A stretch of DNA of 57,221 nucleotides from Micrococcaceae bacterium (GTDB lineage: Bacteria; Actinomycetota; Actinomycetes; Actinomycetales; Micrococcaceae): contig JABXHI010000044.1 of assembly GCA_013393415.1 (NCBI GenBank), forward strand, positions 1-57,221. The letters are read 5' to 3'. How positions within the stretch are numbered: position 1 is the first letter of the stretch; each line of letters begins with the position of its first letter. Of the stretch, positions 1 to 8,617 are shown in pieces. The notes below the pieces were generated by a model. That model saw only the letters and a list, made by a program, of their open reading frames with translations. It was not told where the DNA came from and did not search any database. Both the position numbers and the translations under genes were made by a program.

Positions 1-311
1 GGCGAAACCGGGTTAGATCACTACCAGGTCCGCCAATACACTGGCTGGTATCGACACATCACCTTATCGATGTTCGCCCACGCGTTTCTCAGTGTCATCA
101 GGGCTAAAAAGGGGGCCCAAATCCAGGTACCGGGACTCTGGTGAGACTGTCCCTGCCAGAGATCCGACGATTGATCGTCAAGGTCGTCTGGAGCCACACG
201 CCTGACCCGGACCACGTCCTGCGAGCCTCATTATGGCGACGTCAACACCAATACCGGGCCCAGCAATATCACTACACAGCACGCGGCCACACTTTACAAA
301 CACGACTGTAG
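1..311 (+). pseudogene. IS701-family transposase remnant, 3' end, frameshifted
   Basis: The window opens inside a DDE transposase gene. Frame 1 reads [19 protein letters not shown] and ends at a TGA at 142-144. The family's C-terminal part then continues in frame 3 ([18 protein letters not shown]) to a TAG at 309-311. The frame switch lies in the A/G homopolymer stretch around 104-125, so the copy looks inactive. The H-Y-x-V-R-x-W/Y-x-G-W-Y-R-H block and the EIRRL ending are typical of actinobacterial IS701 transposases. The 5' part is outside the window. A CTAG at 314-317 fits the 4-bp YTAR target known for this family. Confidence 0.75.
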
Positions 312-313
312 TA

Positions 314-521
314 CTAGGTCGTGAAGAAAAACCGGACCAGGTGGAAAAATACCGGAGCCGAGAAGCTCAGGGAATCTAAACGATCCATGTGCCGCCATGT
401 CCGGCGATCGTGGCACCAAAGTCCTTGACATCACGGTCGCGTTTGATGGACGACATCACCAAGCCACCAAAGGATCCCATCAAGCACGAGACGAACGCCA
501 ACAGCGCGGCCCGCCACCAGG
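314..521 (-). pseudogene. Decayed duplicate of the cdsA 3' end
   Basis: This segment is about 90% identical to 2049-2257, the last ~70 codons of the intact cdsA copy, in the same orientation. It begins at the same stop codon (CTA on the plus strand, 314-316). It lacks one base relative to the intact copy near 390 (CCATGTGCC against CCATGATGCC), which shifts the frame. Similarity stops abruptly near 521. The two copies bracket adhP as direct repeats about 1.7 kb apart. Inference: it is the displaced original end of cdsA, left when an adhP-bearing segment entered, or the product of a tandem duplication. Confidence 0.8.
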
Positions 522-557
522 CCCCTCGAATAGATAGCTAGCAGCTTGCGGTGCGAT

Positions 558-603
558 TGCAACGTTGATGCAACCCACCCGTGGCTAATGTGTTGTACAT
601 CAC
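558..603 (+). promoter_or_regulatory. adhP upstream operator pair shared with exaC
   Basis: Positions 558-580 contain the dyad TGCAACGTTGATGCA followed by ACCCACCC. This 23-base block is identical to the complement of 15393-15415 upstream of exaC. After exactly 9 bases comes GTGTTGTACATCAC (590-603), a near-palindrome whose counterpart lies at the same spacing before exaC. The rest of 522-736 holds no gene I can support; adhP begins at 737 behind the ribosome site TAGGAG. Inference: binding sites for a common activator of the alcohol and aldehyde dehydrogenases. Confidence 0.65.
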
Positions 604-736
604 TAACTGAGCGTCTGGGTGAATTCGTTCGAAGGAATACGAATGCTCTACGACACCTATACGCGAGGGCAGTGACATGACGCCGTTCAAGGCGCAACTG
701 GTTCATCACATCTGGTAAAGCTAGGAGCATGTACTT

Positions 737-1753
737 ATGTCTATGAAAGCCGCAGTTGTTAAGGAATTTGGCGACTCCGTTGAGATCGAGAACACTGAAA
801 AACCAAAACCCGGCAAGTACCAGGCGCTGGTGAAATTGATTTCAACCGGGGTGTGTCACACGGACCTCCATGCCATGGAGGGAGACTGGCCGGTCAAGCC
901 ATCACCACCCTTCATCCCTGGGCACGAAGGCGTGGGGGTTGTTGAAGAGCTAGGCGAAGACGCAGTCAATTTTGAGGTCGGAGATGTAGCAGGTAACGCA
1001 TGGCTCTGGAGTGCCTGCGGCAACTGTGAATACTGTCGACGAGGCTGGGAGACACTCTGTCACGAGCAAGTGAATGGTGGATATTCGACGGATGGCTCGT
1101 TCGGCGAATATATGCTCATTGATACGCGATATGCCCCGAAGATTCCTCAGGGTGCGGATCCATATGAAGTCGGTCCCGTCTTGTGCGCAGGCGTTACCGT
1201 CTATAAGGGGTTGAAAGAAACCGAAGCTCAGCCCGGTAATTGGGTCGTGATCTCCGGCATTGGTGGGTTAGGGCACCTGGCGGTGCAATATGCAGTCGCC
1301 ATGGGTTTGCGCGTTATAGCAGTTGATATTACCCATGACAAGTTAGAACTAGCCCAAAAACATGGTGCCGAGATAGCCATCAATGCAGCCGAGTCCGATC
1401 CAGCTGCTGAAGTTCAAAAACAGGTTGGCGGCGCTCACGGAGTTCTCGTGACGGCTGTCCACGAACAAGCGTTCAGTCAGGCAATTGGTATGTCACGTCG
1501 TGGTGGCACGATCGTCTTTAATGGTCTCCCGCCAGGTAAGTTCGATGTGTCTGTATTCGATGTCGTGCTAAACGGACTGACGGTCCGAGGCTCGATTGTA
1601 GGGACGCGTCAGGACATGATTGAAGCGTTGGAGCTCTATGCCGCTGGCAAGATCAAACCAACGTATCAGCGTCGCCCGCTGGAAGATCTCAACGGTATTT
1701 TCGACGAGATGCGCAACGGTACGATCGATGGCCGCGTGGTGATTGAATACTGA
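737..1753 (+). CDS. adhP: Zinc-dependent alcohol dehydrogenase AdhP
   Basis: This is a 338-residue class of NAD-dependent medium-chain alcohol dehydrogenase oxidising ethanol and similar primary alcohols to aldehydes in the cytosol. The catalytic zinc ligands are C40, H63 (PGHE) and C150; the structural zinc is held by C94, C97, C100 and C108 (CGNCEYC...C). The Rossmann motif SGIGGLG lies near residue 174. Length is normal for AdhP. The ATG at 737 follows TAGGAG. It lies alone between a decayed copy and the intact copy of cdsA, appears more A+T-rich than its neighbours, and is preceded by an operator pair shared with exaC. Its acetaldehyde product is the expected ExaC substrate. Confidence 0.93.
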   Translation: MSMKAAVVKEFGDSVEIENTEKPKPGKYQALVKLISTGVCHTDLHAMEGDWPVKPSPPFIPGHEGVGVVEELGEDAVNFEVGDVAGNAWLWSACGNCEYCRRGWETLCHEQVNGGYSTDGSFGEYMLIDTRYAPKIPQGADPYEVGPVLCAGVTVYKGLKETEAQPGNWVVISGIGGLGHLAVQYAVAMGLRVIAVDITHDKLELAQKHGAEIAINAAESDPAAEVQKQVGGAHGVLVTAVHEQAFSQAIGMSRRGGTIVFNGLPPGKFDVSVFDVVLNGLTVRGSIVGTRQDMIEALELYAAGKIKPTYQRRPLEDLNGIFDEMRNGTIDGRVVIEY

Positions 1754-1773
1754 CGTGGGGCTACGCGGACAGA

Positions 1774-1820
1774 GGATAGCGGTTGCTCTGAGGTATGTGC
1801 CCCAGAGCGATCGCTATTCC
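1774..1820. terminator. Bipartite hairpin after adhP
   Basis: ATAGCG (1776-1781) pairs with CGCTAT (1812-1817) and the inner GCTCTG (1785-1790) pairs with CAGAGC (1803-1808). No clear T-tract follows on the plus strand, so termination is inferred from position. The remaining bases to 2048 hold no gene that I can support. Confidence 0.5.
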
Positions 1821-2048
1821 TGTGATGCATCCAGAACCTCTTGTTACCTAATATCCGGTTCGGTGTCTATCGTGGATTCTCTATGGTTTCGGGGCGCCGG
1901 GTAAACGTCTTATAGCCGACAGCGCGTTCAGATGAAGACCTGGCCTCGGGCAACGTTATCTGGGCTGGTCGAAAGTGTCACTGCCGTGGAGTGGGATGGC
2001 TAAACGCGACGCTGAGTTCAACTAGCTATACTTTGGTGTCTTGACCCG

Positions 2049-3038
2049 CTAGGTTGTGAAGAAAAACCGGACCAGGTGGAAAAACACCGGAGCCGAGAAG
2101 CTCAGGGAATCTAAACGATCCATGATGCCGCCGTGTCCGGCGATCGTTGCACCAAAGTCCTTGACGCCACGGTCGCGTTTGATGGACGACATCACCAAGC
2201 CACCAAAGAATCCCATCAGACACGAGACGAACGCCAGCATGGCCGCTTGCCACCACGTAAACGGCGTGATCCACCACAGGGCGGCACCAATGGCCGTTGC
2301 GGTGAGCACGCCACCGATGAGTCCCTCCCACGTTTTATTGGGCGAAACCGACGGCGCGACCGGATGTTTGCCCAGCGTCTTGCCCCACACGTACTGGAAC
2401 ACATCAGAAAGTTGAACCACCACCACGAGGAACAACATCAGCAATGCACCCTGGGCACCACCCGAGCCAAGCGGGGCCCCTTCTGCGGCCTCGCGGCCCA
2501 TATCCATCATCACCGGCAGCTGCATGATGGCCGGTATGTGGCTGATGGCGTAGACACACACCATCAGCGCCCATTGGATCAGTGCGGCCCGCTGCAAGAA
2601 ATTGCTGGTGTCACCGGCCAGTGCGTTACGGATCGGCAAGAATAAAAACGCGTAGACGGGGATGAGCACGGCAAACGCCCCGTACCAGTGTTCCCAAAGA
2701 AACCAGTAGTTGATCACCGGAATGATGTAGACCAGCCAGATAAGGGTCTTATGATCCGACCGGTGCGTCGGGGCGATCGTGAGGAACTCACGCAGCGCAA
2801 GAAATGACAGCACCAGAAACAACACAATGACAGCGGTCTCACCGATCAGTAGCGTCGCGGCCAAACCAACGGCCATGATCCACCACGCGGCGATGCGTTG
2901 GTTCAGGTTTTTCAGCGTCGAATTGTCTTTGCCGCGGTTGGCAATACCGAGGATTGCGGCGATGGCGGTGGCTAATACGAGAATGCCACCGATCCCGACG
3001 AATAACCAGATGACGGTGGAATCAATCAGACCGATCAT
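2049..3038 (-). CDS. cdsA: Phosphatidate cytidylyltransferase (CdsA-like)
   Basis: This integral membrane enzyme makes CDP-diacylglycerol from phosphatidate and CTP. The CDS signature is present near the C-terminus: SSIKRDRGVKDFGATIAGHG followed by GIMDRLD. Earlier come SPNKTWEG and several hydrophobic helices. The 329-residue length is normal. Its ATG (3036-3038) overlaps the plsC stop as ATGA, so the two are translationally coupled. With the phosphatidyltransferase it forms a compact phospholipid module resembling the E. coli ynbA/ynbB pair. Whether it is the housekeeping CdsA or a paralogue cannot be told from this window. The last ~70 codons are duplicated in decayed form at 314-521. Confidence 0.88.
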   Translation of the reverse strand: MIGLIDSTVIWLFVGIGGILVLATAIAAILGIANRGKDNSTLKNLNQRIAAWWIMAVGLAATLLIGETAVIVLFLVLSFLALREFLTIAPTHRSDHKTLIWLVYIIPVINYWFLWEHWYGAFAVLIPVYAFLFLPIRNALAGDTSNFLQRAALIQWALMVCVYAISHIPAIMQLPVMMDMGREAAEGAPLGSGGAQGALLMLFLVVVVQLSDVFQYVWGKTLGKHPVAPSVSPNKTWEGLIGGVLTATAIGAALWWITPFTWWQAAMLAFVSCLMGFFGGLVMSSIKRDRGVKDFGATIAGHGGIMDRLDSLSFSAPVFFHLVRFFFTT

Positions 3039-3742
3039 TCGGTGTCTCCTTCAGTCTGCGGTTCTGACTGCAGCTCGTGGACCAATACGGCACGCGCCCG
3101 GGTGAGAAAGTCGTCCTGGGATTCTGTCGGCTCCACATGTAGCGGCTTATGCACGACGACTTGGGAGAGATGGGGGACCGGGATGACCTCGCCTTTGGGG
3201 AGCATGCGTCCTAAATTTTTCAGCGTGACCGGTACGACGGGCACATCGGGTGCGTGGCACGCCAGCCGGTAGAGCCCCGCTTGGAACGTTGCGACCTCGT
3301 CGCCAGGGCCCCGGGTTCCTTCCGGAAAAATGATGAGCGAATCCCCGGCATCCAGGATTTCCGTCATGCCGGTGAGCTGACTGGTTTTCGGTGAGCTGCC
3401 CGAATCGGTTTGGCGACTGGTACGAGCATCAGCACGTGTATGCGGGCGATCATTGGACCGACGCACCAGGTGAGCATTGAAGATGCGGGTGGCAATGGAT
3501 TTCTTGAGACCCGAACCCCAATAGTCGGCCGCGGCAATTGGCCGCACGCGGGGCTGGAGCTCGGCGGGCATAATGGCCCACAGGGTGACAAAATCCAGGT
3601 GCGATGAATGATTCGCATAATAGATGGCCTGCGGTGGGAACTGTGGTTCGCCACCATCGGCTCCTTCTGCAGTGGGCCGTGCACCCGAGGCAGTGGTGAT
3701 CAACCCCGAGAGCCCACGCCGGAACACATTCGAAACTTTCAT
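3035..3742 (-). CDS. 1-acyl-sn-glycerol-3-phosphate acyltransferase (PlsC family)
   Basis: The protein has 235 residues and transfers an acyl group to lysophosphatidate or a related lysophospholipid at the membrane face. The catalytic motif NHSSHLD (NHx4D) is near residue 44, and the acceptor-binding motif FPEGTRGPG is near residue 140. An insert of about 30 polar residues (SNDRPHTRADARTSRQTDSG) lies between them and is longer than usual. It is the middle gene of a three-gene operon, with 4-base ATGA overlaps at both ends. Its product, phosphatidate, would feed the downstream cytidylyltransferase. The exact acceptor is not predictable. Confidence 0.85.
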   Translation of the reverse strand: MKVSNVFRRGLSGLITTASGARPTAEGADGGEPQFPPQAIYYANHSSHLDFVTLWAIMPAELQPRVRPIAAADYWGSGLKKSIATRIFNAHLVRRSNDRPHTRADARTSRQTDSGSSPKTSQLTGMTEILDAGDSLIIFPEGTRGPGDEVATFQAGLYRLACHAPDVPVVPVTLKNLGRMLPKGEVIPVPHLSQVVVHKPLHVEPTESQDDFLTRARAVLVHELQSEPQTEGDTE

Positions 3743-4443
3743 GGGGTCGCATCCTCTCTCGCGTGCAGTGCTGTGGCAATGTGCTTGAGTCGCACCATGA
3801 CGGTGATGATCGAGCCCAGTAAGATCACGGCCAAGCCGAGTGCTACGAACAGTCCGTGCCGGTCGAAGAGTGGTTCAAACAGCGACGCGAGGCTGGCCAC
3901 CACGAGCACCCACATGCGGGCCGGTTTGGCCATGGGCCCCTCGAAGAAGTTGCCGACCCCATTGGCTGCGCCCAGGGTGCGAACATAGGCGGTCAGGATA
4001 GCCGCAGCGGCTGCAGCCCACCCGATCACCACACCCCAGTCAACGCCGGCAGCCTGCCAGACACCGACAGTCGCGTATCCCGCGGCGGCGAGTAACAGCA
4101 GATCAGCGAGACGGTCGGGCACCTCGTTGAAGAGATCCCCGGTGGGTGTGTGCAGGCCCTTCTCGACGGCAAGCATGCCATCCAACATGTTGAGCAGTAA
4201 CCGCAACGGGATACACAGGGCAGCGACGATAAGCCACGCGGCCCGTGCCCCGTCGGTGGTGACCAATGCTGATGCGATAAAGCTCGCCGCACCCAGTGCC
4301 GCAAACAGCACCGAACCCACGGATACTTTGTTGGGCGTGAGTTTGGCGGTGTACATGACGTCGGCCAACGTGGCTGCCCAGCCCGTGGAACGCTGCCGGA
4401 TGGCTCGGCGGTCCGTGCCATGTGGTGGTTGTGGTTCTGACAT
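3739..4443 (-). CDS. CDP-alcohol phosphatidyltransferase family protein
   Basis: This 234-residue membrane enzyme joins a phosphatidyl group from a CDP-lipid to an alcohol. The motif region reads DGMLAVEKGLHTPTGDLFNE then VPDRLAD. Compared with the canonical DGx2ARx8Gx3Dx3D it has V for the Arg and N for the third Asp. From memory, the N also occurs in the YnbA-like subgroup. Five or six hydrophobic segments follow. It is the first gene of the operon with plsC and cdsA; the ATG at 4441-4443 leaves about 105 bases to the divergent gene at 4549. The alcohol acceptor is unknown. Confidence 0.8.
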   Translation of the reverse strand: MSEPQPPHGTDRRAIRQRSTGWAATLADVMYTAKLTPNKVSVGSVLFAALGAASFIASALVTTDGARAAWLIVAALCIPLRLLLNMLDGMLAVEKGLHTPTGDLFNEVPDRLADLLLLAAAGYATVGVWQAAGVDWGVVIGWAAAAAAILTAYVRTLGAANGVGNFFEGPMAKPARMWVLVVASLASLFEPLFDRHGLFVALGLAVILLGSIITVMVRLKHIATALHAREDATP

Positions 4444-4548
4444 GATTCCTCGATGGGATCAGGAGTGGAAGTACTGCTCCAGTGTAGGCGCTGAGCTAGG
4501 CTGAAACCTAGAGATTCTTGACCACCTTGATCTGGGAGTTGGTGCCAG

Positions 4549-5121
4549 GTGTTCCGTCCATCGGTTGACCACGGTATTGCCGCTACATGGGGTACCGCTG
4601 AAGCCACACTATTCTTTGTCGTGCCAGACGTCTGGACGAGTTGGTTAGCACTCCACCGTCCCAAACATGGCATGGCGACGACGGTCTCAGCGCTCGCCGG
4701 TGCACTGGTCGGAGGGGCCACGACGTTCAAGGTGGCCCAGCAGATGCGACCTGAGGATACCGAAAACATCTTGACCTCGGTTCCCGGGGTGTCTGCGCAG
4801 ATGGTGGCCACAGTAGAGCGCCAGCTCGATGAGCAGGGTTGGTCGGCACTGGTACTGGGCCCGACGCGGGGCGTGCCTTATAAAATTTATGCCCGCACGC
4901 TGGCCCATGGTGAGGCAGACTTTGGCCGGTTCATGGCACTGTCTGTGCCGGCGCGGATGGTGCGATTCCTCGCGGTGACCGGCGGTGTGGCCGGACTCGG
5001 TAAACTCGCAGATCGGATGGGCATCGGCGCCGCAGGCAAAACGGGCATCTTCGCCGCCGGATGGATCAGCTTCTACACCTGGTACTTCACGCTCGGGCCG
5101 GGCAAGAAACAGCGGGCGTAG
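4549..5121 (+). CDS. Membrane protein of unknown function, possibly VTT/YqaA-like
   Basis: The 190-residue protein starts with GTG at 4549 behind TGGGAG. Three or four hydrophobic segments are visible (about 14-35, 40-58, 135-160 and 165-182). The opening GTAEATLFFVVPDVW and the middle LGPTRGVPYKIYAR resemble the layout of small DedA/YqaA (VTT) proteins, but the match is weak and by eye only. It diverges from the phospholipid operon and may use the same intergenic promoter region. A membrane-lipid role is suggested only by neighbourhood. Confidence 0.6.
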   Translation: MFRPSVDHGIAATWGTAEATLFFVVPDVWTSWLALHRPKHGMATTVSALAGALVGGATTFKVAQQMRPEDTENILTSVPGVSAQMVATVERQLDEQGWSALVLGPTRGVPYKIYARTLAHGEADFGRFMALSVPARMVRFLAVTGGVAGLGKLADRMGIGAAGKTGIFAAGWISFYTWYFTLGPGKKQRA

Positions 5122-5160
5122 ATGTTTCGTGTGGCGCTCGCAGCGTTCTAAGCTGGAGCC

Positions 5161-6162
5161 ATGACAGAATTTGCTTTCCCCACCTGGACCGGCCGTCACG
5201 ATGGTTCCGGACAAGAACAGGCTCGCTGGCACTCAACGATTGCCCCGGTCGACAATGCGCAAGCGGGTTTCGCGCTACTGGGATTCGTCTCCGATGAGGG
5301 CGTGCGCCGCAACCAAGGCCACACCGGTGCTGCAGAGGCTCCGGCAGCCATCCGTTCCGCATTAGGGTCAATGGCTGTGCACCATGAGGTCCCACTCTTT
5401 GATGGTGGGAACGTCATCGTCTCCGACGGTGAACTGGAATCAGCCCAGCAACGCTACGGGCAAGCACTGTCACAACTGTTGCAACAACAAAAACTGACCG
5501 TCGGACTGGGTGGCGGCCACGAGCTGGCGTGGGCATCGTATCAGGGTGTGCGCGGTGCGTACCCGAATGCACGGCTGGGCATTATTAACCTGGATGCCCA
5601 CTTGGATAACCGGTCGGATGAGCAGGCGACTTCGGGCACCGGGTTCGCGCAAATCATGGCGGCCGAAGCACAGTCTGGTGCGCAAACACAGGTCACCGCG
5701 CTTGGTATCGCCGAGGCCTCGAATACTGCTGAGCTGTTCAATCGGGCCAAAGATACTGGCATACGGTGGATTACCGATGATCGTTGGATCACCTATCCAA
5801 GCGAAGCCGGCGCTGCAGTGGCACAGTTGCTCGAGCAGGTGGATGTCGTCTACCTGACCATTGATTTGGACGTGCTGCCGGCAGCAACCGCACCGGCGGT
5901 CAGCGCACCGGCGGCCTATGGTGTGCCGCTGCCACTGGTGTCCGCAGTGATCGATCACGTGGCAGCGTCAGGCAAACTCGTGCACGCTGATATCGCCGAA
6001 CTGAACCCGAGTTTTGACCGAGACAACCAGACGGCGGCGGTGGCGGCCCGTTTCGTGGACCGTCTCACCACCGCCGAGCGGGGTCAACACCTTGTGCAAT
6101 CTCACCCGTCAGCGGCCGAAGCGAGTCAGCCGCAGGGAATTGAGTACAACCAGTACCGATGA
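5161..6162 (+). CDS. hutG: Formimidoylglutamase (arginase/agmatinase family)
   Basis: The 333-residue cytosolic manganese hydrolase is predicted to convert N-formimidoyl-L-glutamate to glutamate and formamide at the end of histidine degradation. All six family metal ligands are present: H120 (GLGGGHE), D145, H147, D149 (NLDAHLDN) and D235, D237 (TIDLDVLP). The VLPAATAPAVSAP stretch is typical of HutG rather than agmatinase. No other hut gene is nearby. The last ~18 codons overlap the copA 3' end on the opposite strand, and residues after about 302 look like run-on sequence beyond the usual family end. Confidence 0.85.
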   Translation: MTEFAFPTWTGRHDGSGQEQARWHSTIAPVDNAQAGFALLGFVSDEGVRRNQGHTGAAEAPAAIRSALGSMAVHHEVPLFDGGNVIVSDGELESAQQRYGQALSQLLQQQKLTVGLGGGHELAWASYQGVRGAYPNARLGIINLDAHLDNRSDEQATSGTGFAQIMAAEAQSGAQTQVTALGIAEASNTAELFNRAKDTGIRWITDDRWITYPSEAGAAVAQLLEQVDVVYLTIDLDVLPAATAPAVSAPAAYGVPLPLVSAVIDHVAASGKLVHADIAELNPSFDRDNQTAAVAARFVDRLTTAERGQHLVQSHPSAAEASQPQGIEYNQYR

Positions 6163-8358
6163 TGCGGCCATCGCAGCACCGGCAAACATCGGGTTGAGTA
6201 GACCGAAGGCTGCGATCGGAATGCCGGCTGTGTTGTAGGCGAACGCCCAGAACAGGTTAGTCCGGATAATGCGCAGCGTCTTGCGGGATAACTGCAGCGA
6301 TTGTGAGACCTGGGTCAGCGATGAACCCATGACGGTAATGTCAGCTGCTTCACGAGCGACGTCAGTTCCTGATCCCATGGCGATTCCAAGATCCGCTTGC
6401 GCCAGTGCGGGAGCATCGTTGACGCCATCACCGGCCATCGCGACCGTCTTGCCTTGGCCCTGGAGTGTTTTGACCTTGTCAACCTTGTCTTCAGGACGGA
6501 CACCCGCGAACACGTCGTCGGGGTCGATACCGACTTCGGCAGCAACCTGGCGAGCGACTGACTCATTATCGCCGGTCAGTAGCATCGGGGTGATGCCCAT
6601 GTCTTTCAACTCAGCGATCGCTTGCGCTGACGTGTCTTTGATCTGGTCCTGCAGGGAAATGATCCCGGCCAGTTGACCATCGATCGCAACCCAAATGGCC
6701 GTCGCCCCTGCTGCTTCCGCATCGGCCAGCGCTTGGTCTTGAGCCGAGGTGAGTTCGCCAGTATGTTCAACGATGAATGTGGAGCGTCCGGCAGCGACAC
6801 GATAGTGGGTACCATGCATCGACACGGTCCCAATGACCCCGCCACCAGCGGCGGATACGAATTCGGTGACCTCTGGCAACTCGGTCACGTTCTTGCCCGC
6901 CGTCACGATGGCGTGAGCGATCGGGTGCTCGGATCCCAGTTCAACGGCAGCTGCGGCCACCAGGACTTCGTCGACGTTGCGATCCTCGAAGGTCAGGACA
7001 TCGGAGACGGCCATTTCACCTTTAGTGATGGTGCCGGTTTTATCCAACACCACGGTATCCACGCCGCGGGAGTCTTCCAGCACCTGCGGACCGCTGATCA
7101 AAATGCCCATTTGTGATGCACGGCCGGTACCGGCCAGTAGACCAATCGGGGTGGCTAAGCCGAGGGCACACGGGCAGGCGATGATCAAGACAGTCACTGC
7201 CGCACGGAATGCGGTGGCAGGGTCCCCGAACATGAGCCATGCGGCCAACGTGATGAGCGCGATGACCAACACGATTGGTACGAATACCGCAGAGATTCGG
7301 TCGGCCAGGCGGGCAATCGGTGCTTTTTCAGACTGGGCTCGGGAGACCAGCTTTCCCATCTGTGCCAGGGTCGTATTGGAGCCAGTACGGGTCGCGCGGA
7401 CGATCAAGCGTCCGGAAGTGTTGATGGTCGCACCCGTGACGGTGTCGCTTTCGGAGACTTCGACCGGCACTGATTCGCCGGTGATGAGCGAGGTATCAAT
7501 GGCCGAATGACCTGCGACGACAAACCCGTCGGTTGCGATCTTTTCGCCGGGACGAACGACGAGCTCATCGCCGACCTGGAGTTTGGCCGCATCAATGACG
7601 ACTTCTTGGCCGTCGCACAGGACGGTCGCTTTATTTGCGGCCAGGTTTAGCAGCGAACGCAGTGCCTCACCGGCGCGGTTTTTCGCACGAGCTTCAAGGT
7701 AGCGTCCTAGCAATAAGAAGGTGGTGACGACACCGGCGGTTTCGTAATACAGCGTATGGTCGTGTGTTCCCGCGGCGAGCGTCATCGTTGGGTTGAGTGC
7801 CAGTTCGACGGTCGAATACACCCAGGCCGCAGTCACACCGATCGACACCAGTGTGTCCATGGTCGAGTTGCCGTGCCGCGCAGCCTTCATCGCGCCACGG
7901 TGGAATGGCCAGCCACCCCAAAACGTGATGGGTAACGAAAGTGCCATGGCTACCCAACCCCAGTGTGGGAACTGGAAGACCGTGAACATGGAGATCAAGA
8001 ACAGCGGAACGGTCAGCACAGCTGAGACAATCAGGCGAGGCTTCAGCTCGGCCACACCCGGGGCGTCATCGACTTTTGGGTCTTCGTGCGTGTCTTCATC
8101 GGAATCATCGTCTGATACCGGTGGTTGATCGCCGTGGACTGCAGCATCATAACCAGCGGTGGAGACCGCGTCGATCAAAATTCGATCTTCCAGTCCCGCA
8201 GGTACCTTGAGGTAGGCCTGGTTGAGTGGCAGGTTGACCGAGGCTTCGACGCCGTCGATTTTTTCGAGCTGGCGTTCCACCCGGCCCACGCACGACGCGC
8301 ATGACATGCCACTGATATCCAGTTGCACTTCACGGCTGTCGTTCGTTTGGGTAGTCAT
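6109..8358 (-). CDS. copA: Copper-translocating P1B-type ATPase
   Basis: This 749-residue inner-membrane pump exports Cu(I) using ATP. One N-terminal heavy-metal domain carries GMSCASC (C20, C23). An acidic, D/E-rich linker leads to the membrane helices. The ion-pathway CPC motif is in IIACPCALGLATP, the phosphorylated Asp in DKTGTITKGE, the P1B histidine-proline in GSEHPIAHAI, and the hinge in GDGVNDAPALAQAD. It is the last gene of csoR-copZ-copA, 27 bases after copZ. The final 54 bases overlap hutG in convergent orientation. Copper-dependent derepression by CsoR is expected from the operator upstream of csoR. Confidence 0.96.
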   Translation of the reverse strand: MTTQTNDSREVQLDISGMSCASCVGRVERQLEKIDGVEASVNLPLNQAYLKVPAGLEDRILIDAVSTAGYDAAVHGDQPPVSDDDSDEDTHEDPKVDDAPGVAELKPRLIVSAVLTVPLFLISMFTVFQFPHWGWVAMALSLPITFWGGWPFHRGAMKAARHGNSTMDTLVSIGVTAAWVYSTVELALNPTMTLAAGTHDHTLYYETAGVVTTFLLLGRYLEARAKNRAGEALRSLLNLAANKATVLCDGQEVVIDAAKLQVGDELVVRPGEKIATDGFVVAGHSAIDTSLITGESVPVEVSESDTVTGATINTSGRLIVRATRTGSNTTLAQMGKLVSRAQSEKAPIARLADRISAVFVPIVLVIALITLAAWLMFGDPATAFRAAVTVLIIACPCALGLATPIGLLAGTGRASQMGILISGPQVLEDSRGVDTVVLDKTGTITKGEMAVSDVLTFEDRNVDEVLVAAAAVELGSEHPIAHAIVTAGKNVTELPEVTEFVSAAGGGVIGTVSMHGTHYRVAAGRSTFIVEHTGELTSAQDQALADAEAAGATAIWVAIDGQLAGIISLQDQIKDTSAQAIAELKDMGITPMLLTGDNESVARQVAAEVGIDPDDVFAGVRPEDKVDKVKTLQGQGKTVAMAGDGVNDAPALAQADLGIAMGSGTDVAREAADITVMGSSLTQVSQSLQLSRKTLRIIRTNLFWAFAYNTAGIPIAAFGLLNPMFAGAAMAASSVLVVLNSLRLTRFGR

Positions 8359-8385
8359 GGGAATCCTTCGTTTTGAGGCCAGCTG

Positions 8386-8601
8386 CTAGTCGACCACGGT
8401 GTAGCCGGCTTCGGCTACCGCGTCGTGCAGCTGCTGGGTTGAGGGAGTGGGGTTGGACGTCACGGTTGCGGTGGATACGCCACCGTTGACCAGATCGATG
8501 TTGACGTCGGTGACGCCGGGTAGGGACTGCAGCTCGTCAGTGACGGAGCCGACGCAACCCTGGCAAGTCAGGCCTTCGAGTTTCAGAGTGGTTTGTGCCA
8601 T
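8386..8601 (-). CDS. copZ: Copper chaperone CopZ (heavy-metal-associated domain)
   Basis: This 71-residue single HMA-domain protein has the metal site GLTCQGC near residues 10-16. It carries Cu(I) in the cytosol and hands it to the N-terminal domain of CopA. The small beta-alpha-beta fold length is normal. It lies 16 bases after csoR and 27 before copA, so all three genes are probably on one transcript. The start ATG (8599-8601) follows AAAAGGA. Confidence 0.93.
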   Translation of the reverse strand: MAQTTLKLEGLTCQGCVGSVTDELQSLPGVTDVNIDLVNGGVSTATVTSNPTPSTQQLHDAVAEAGYTVVD

Positions 8602-8617
8602 GAATGTTTGTCCTTTT

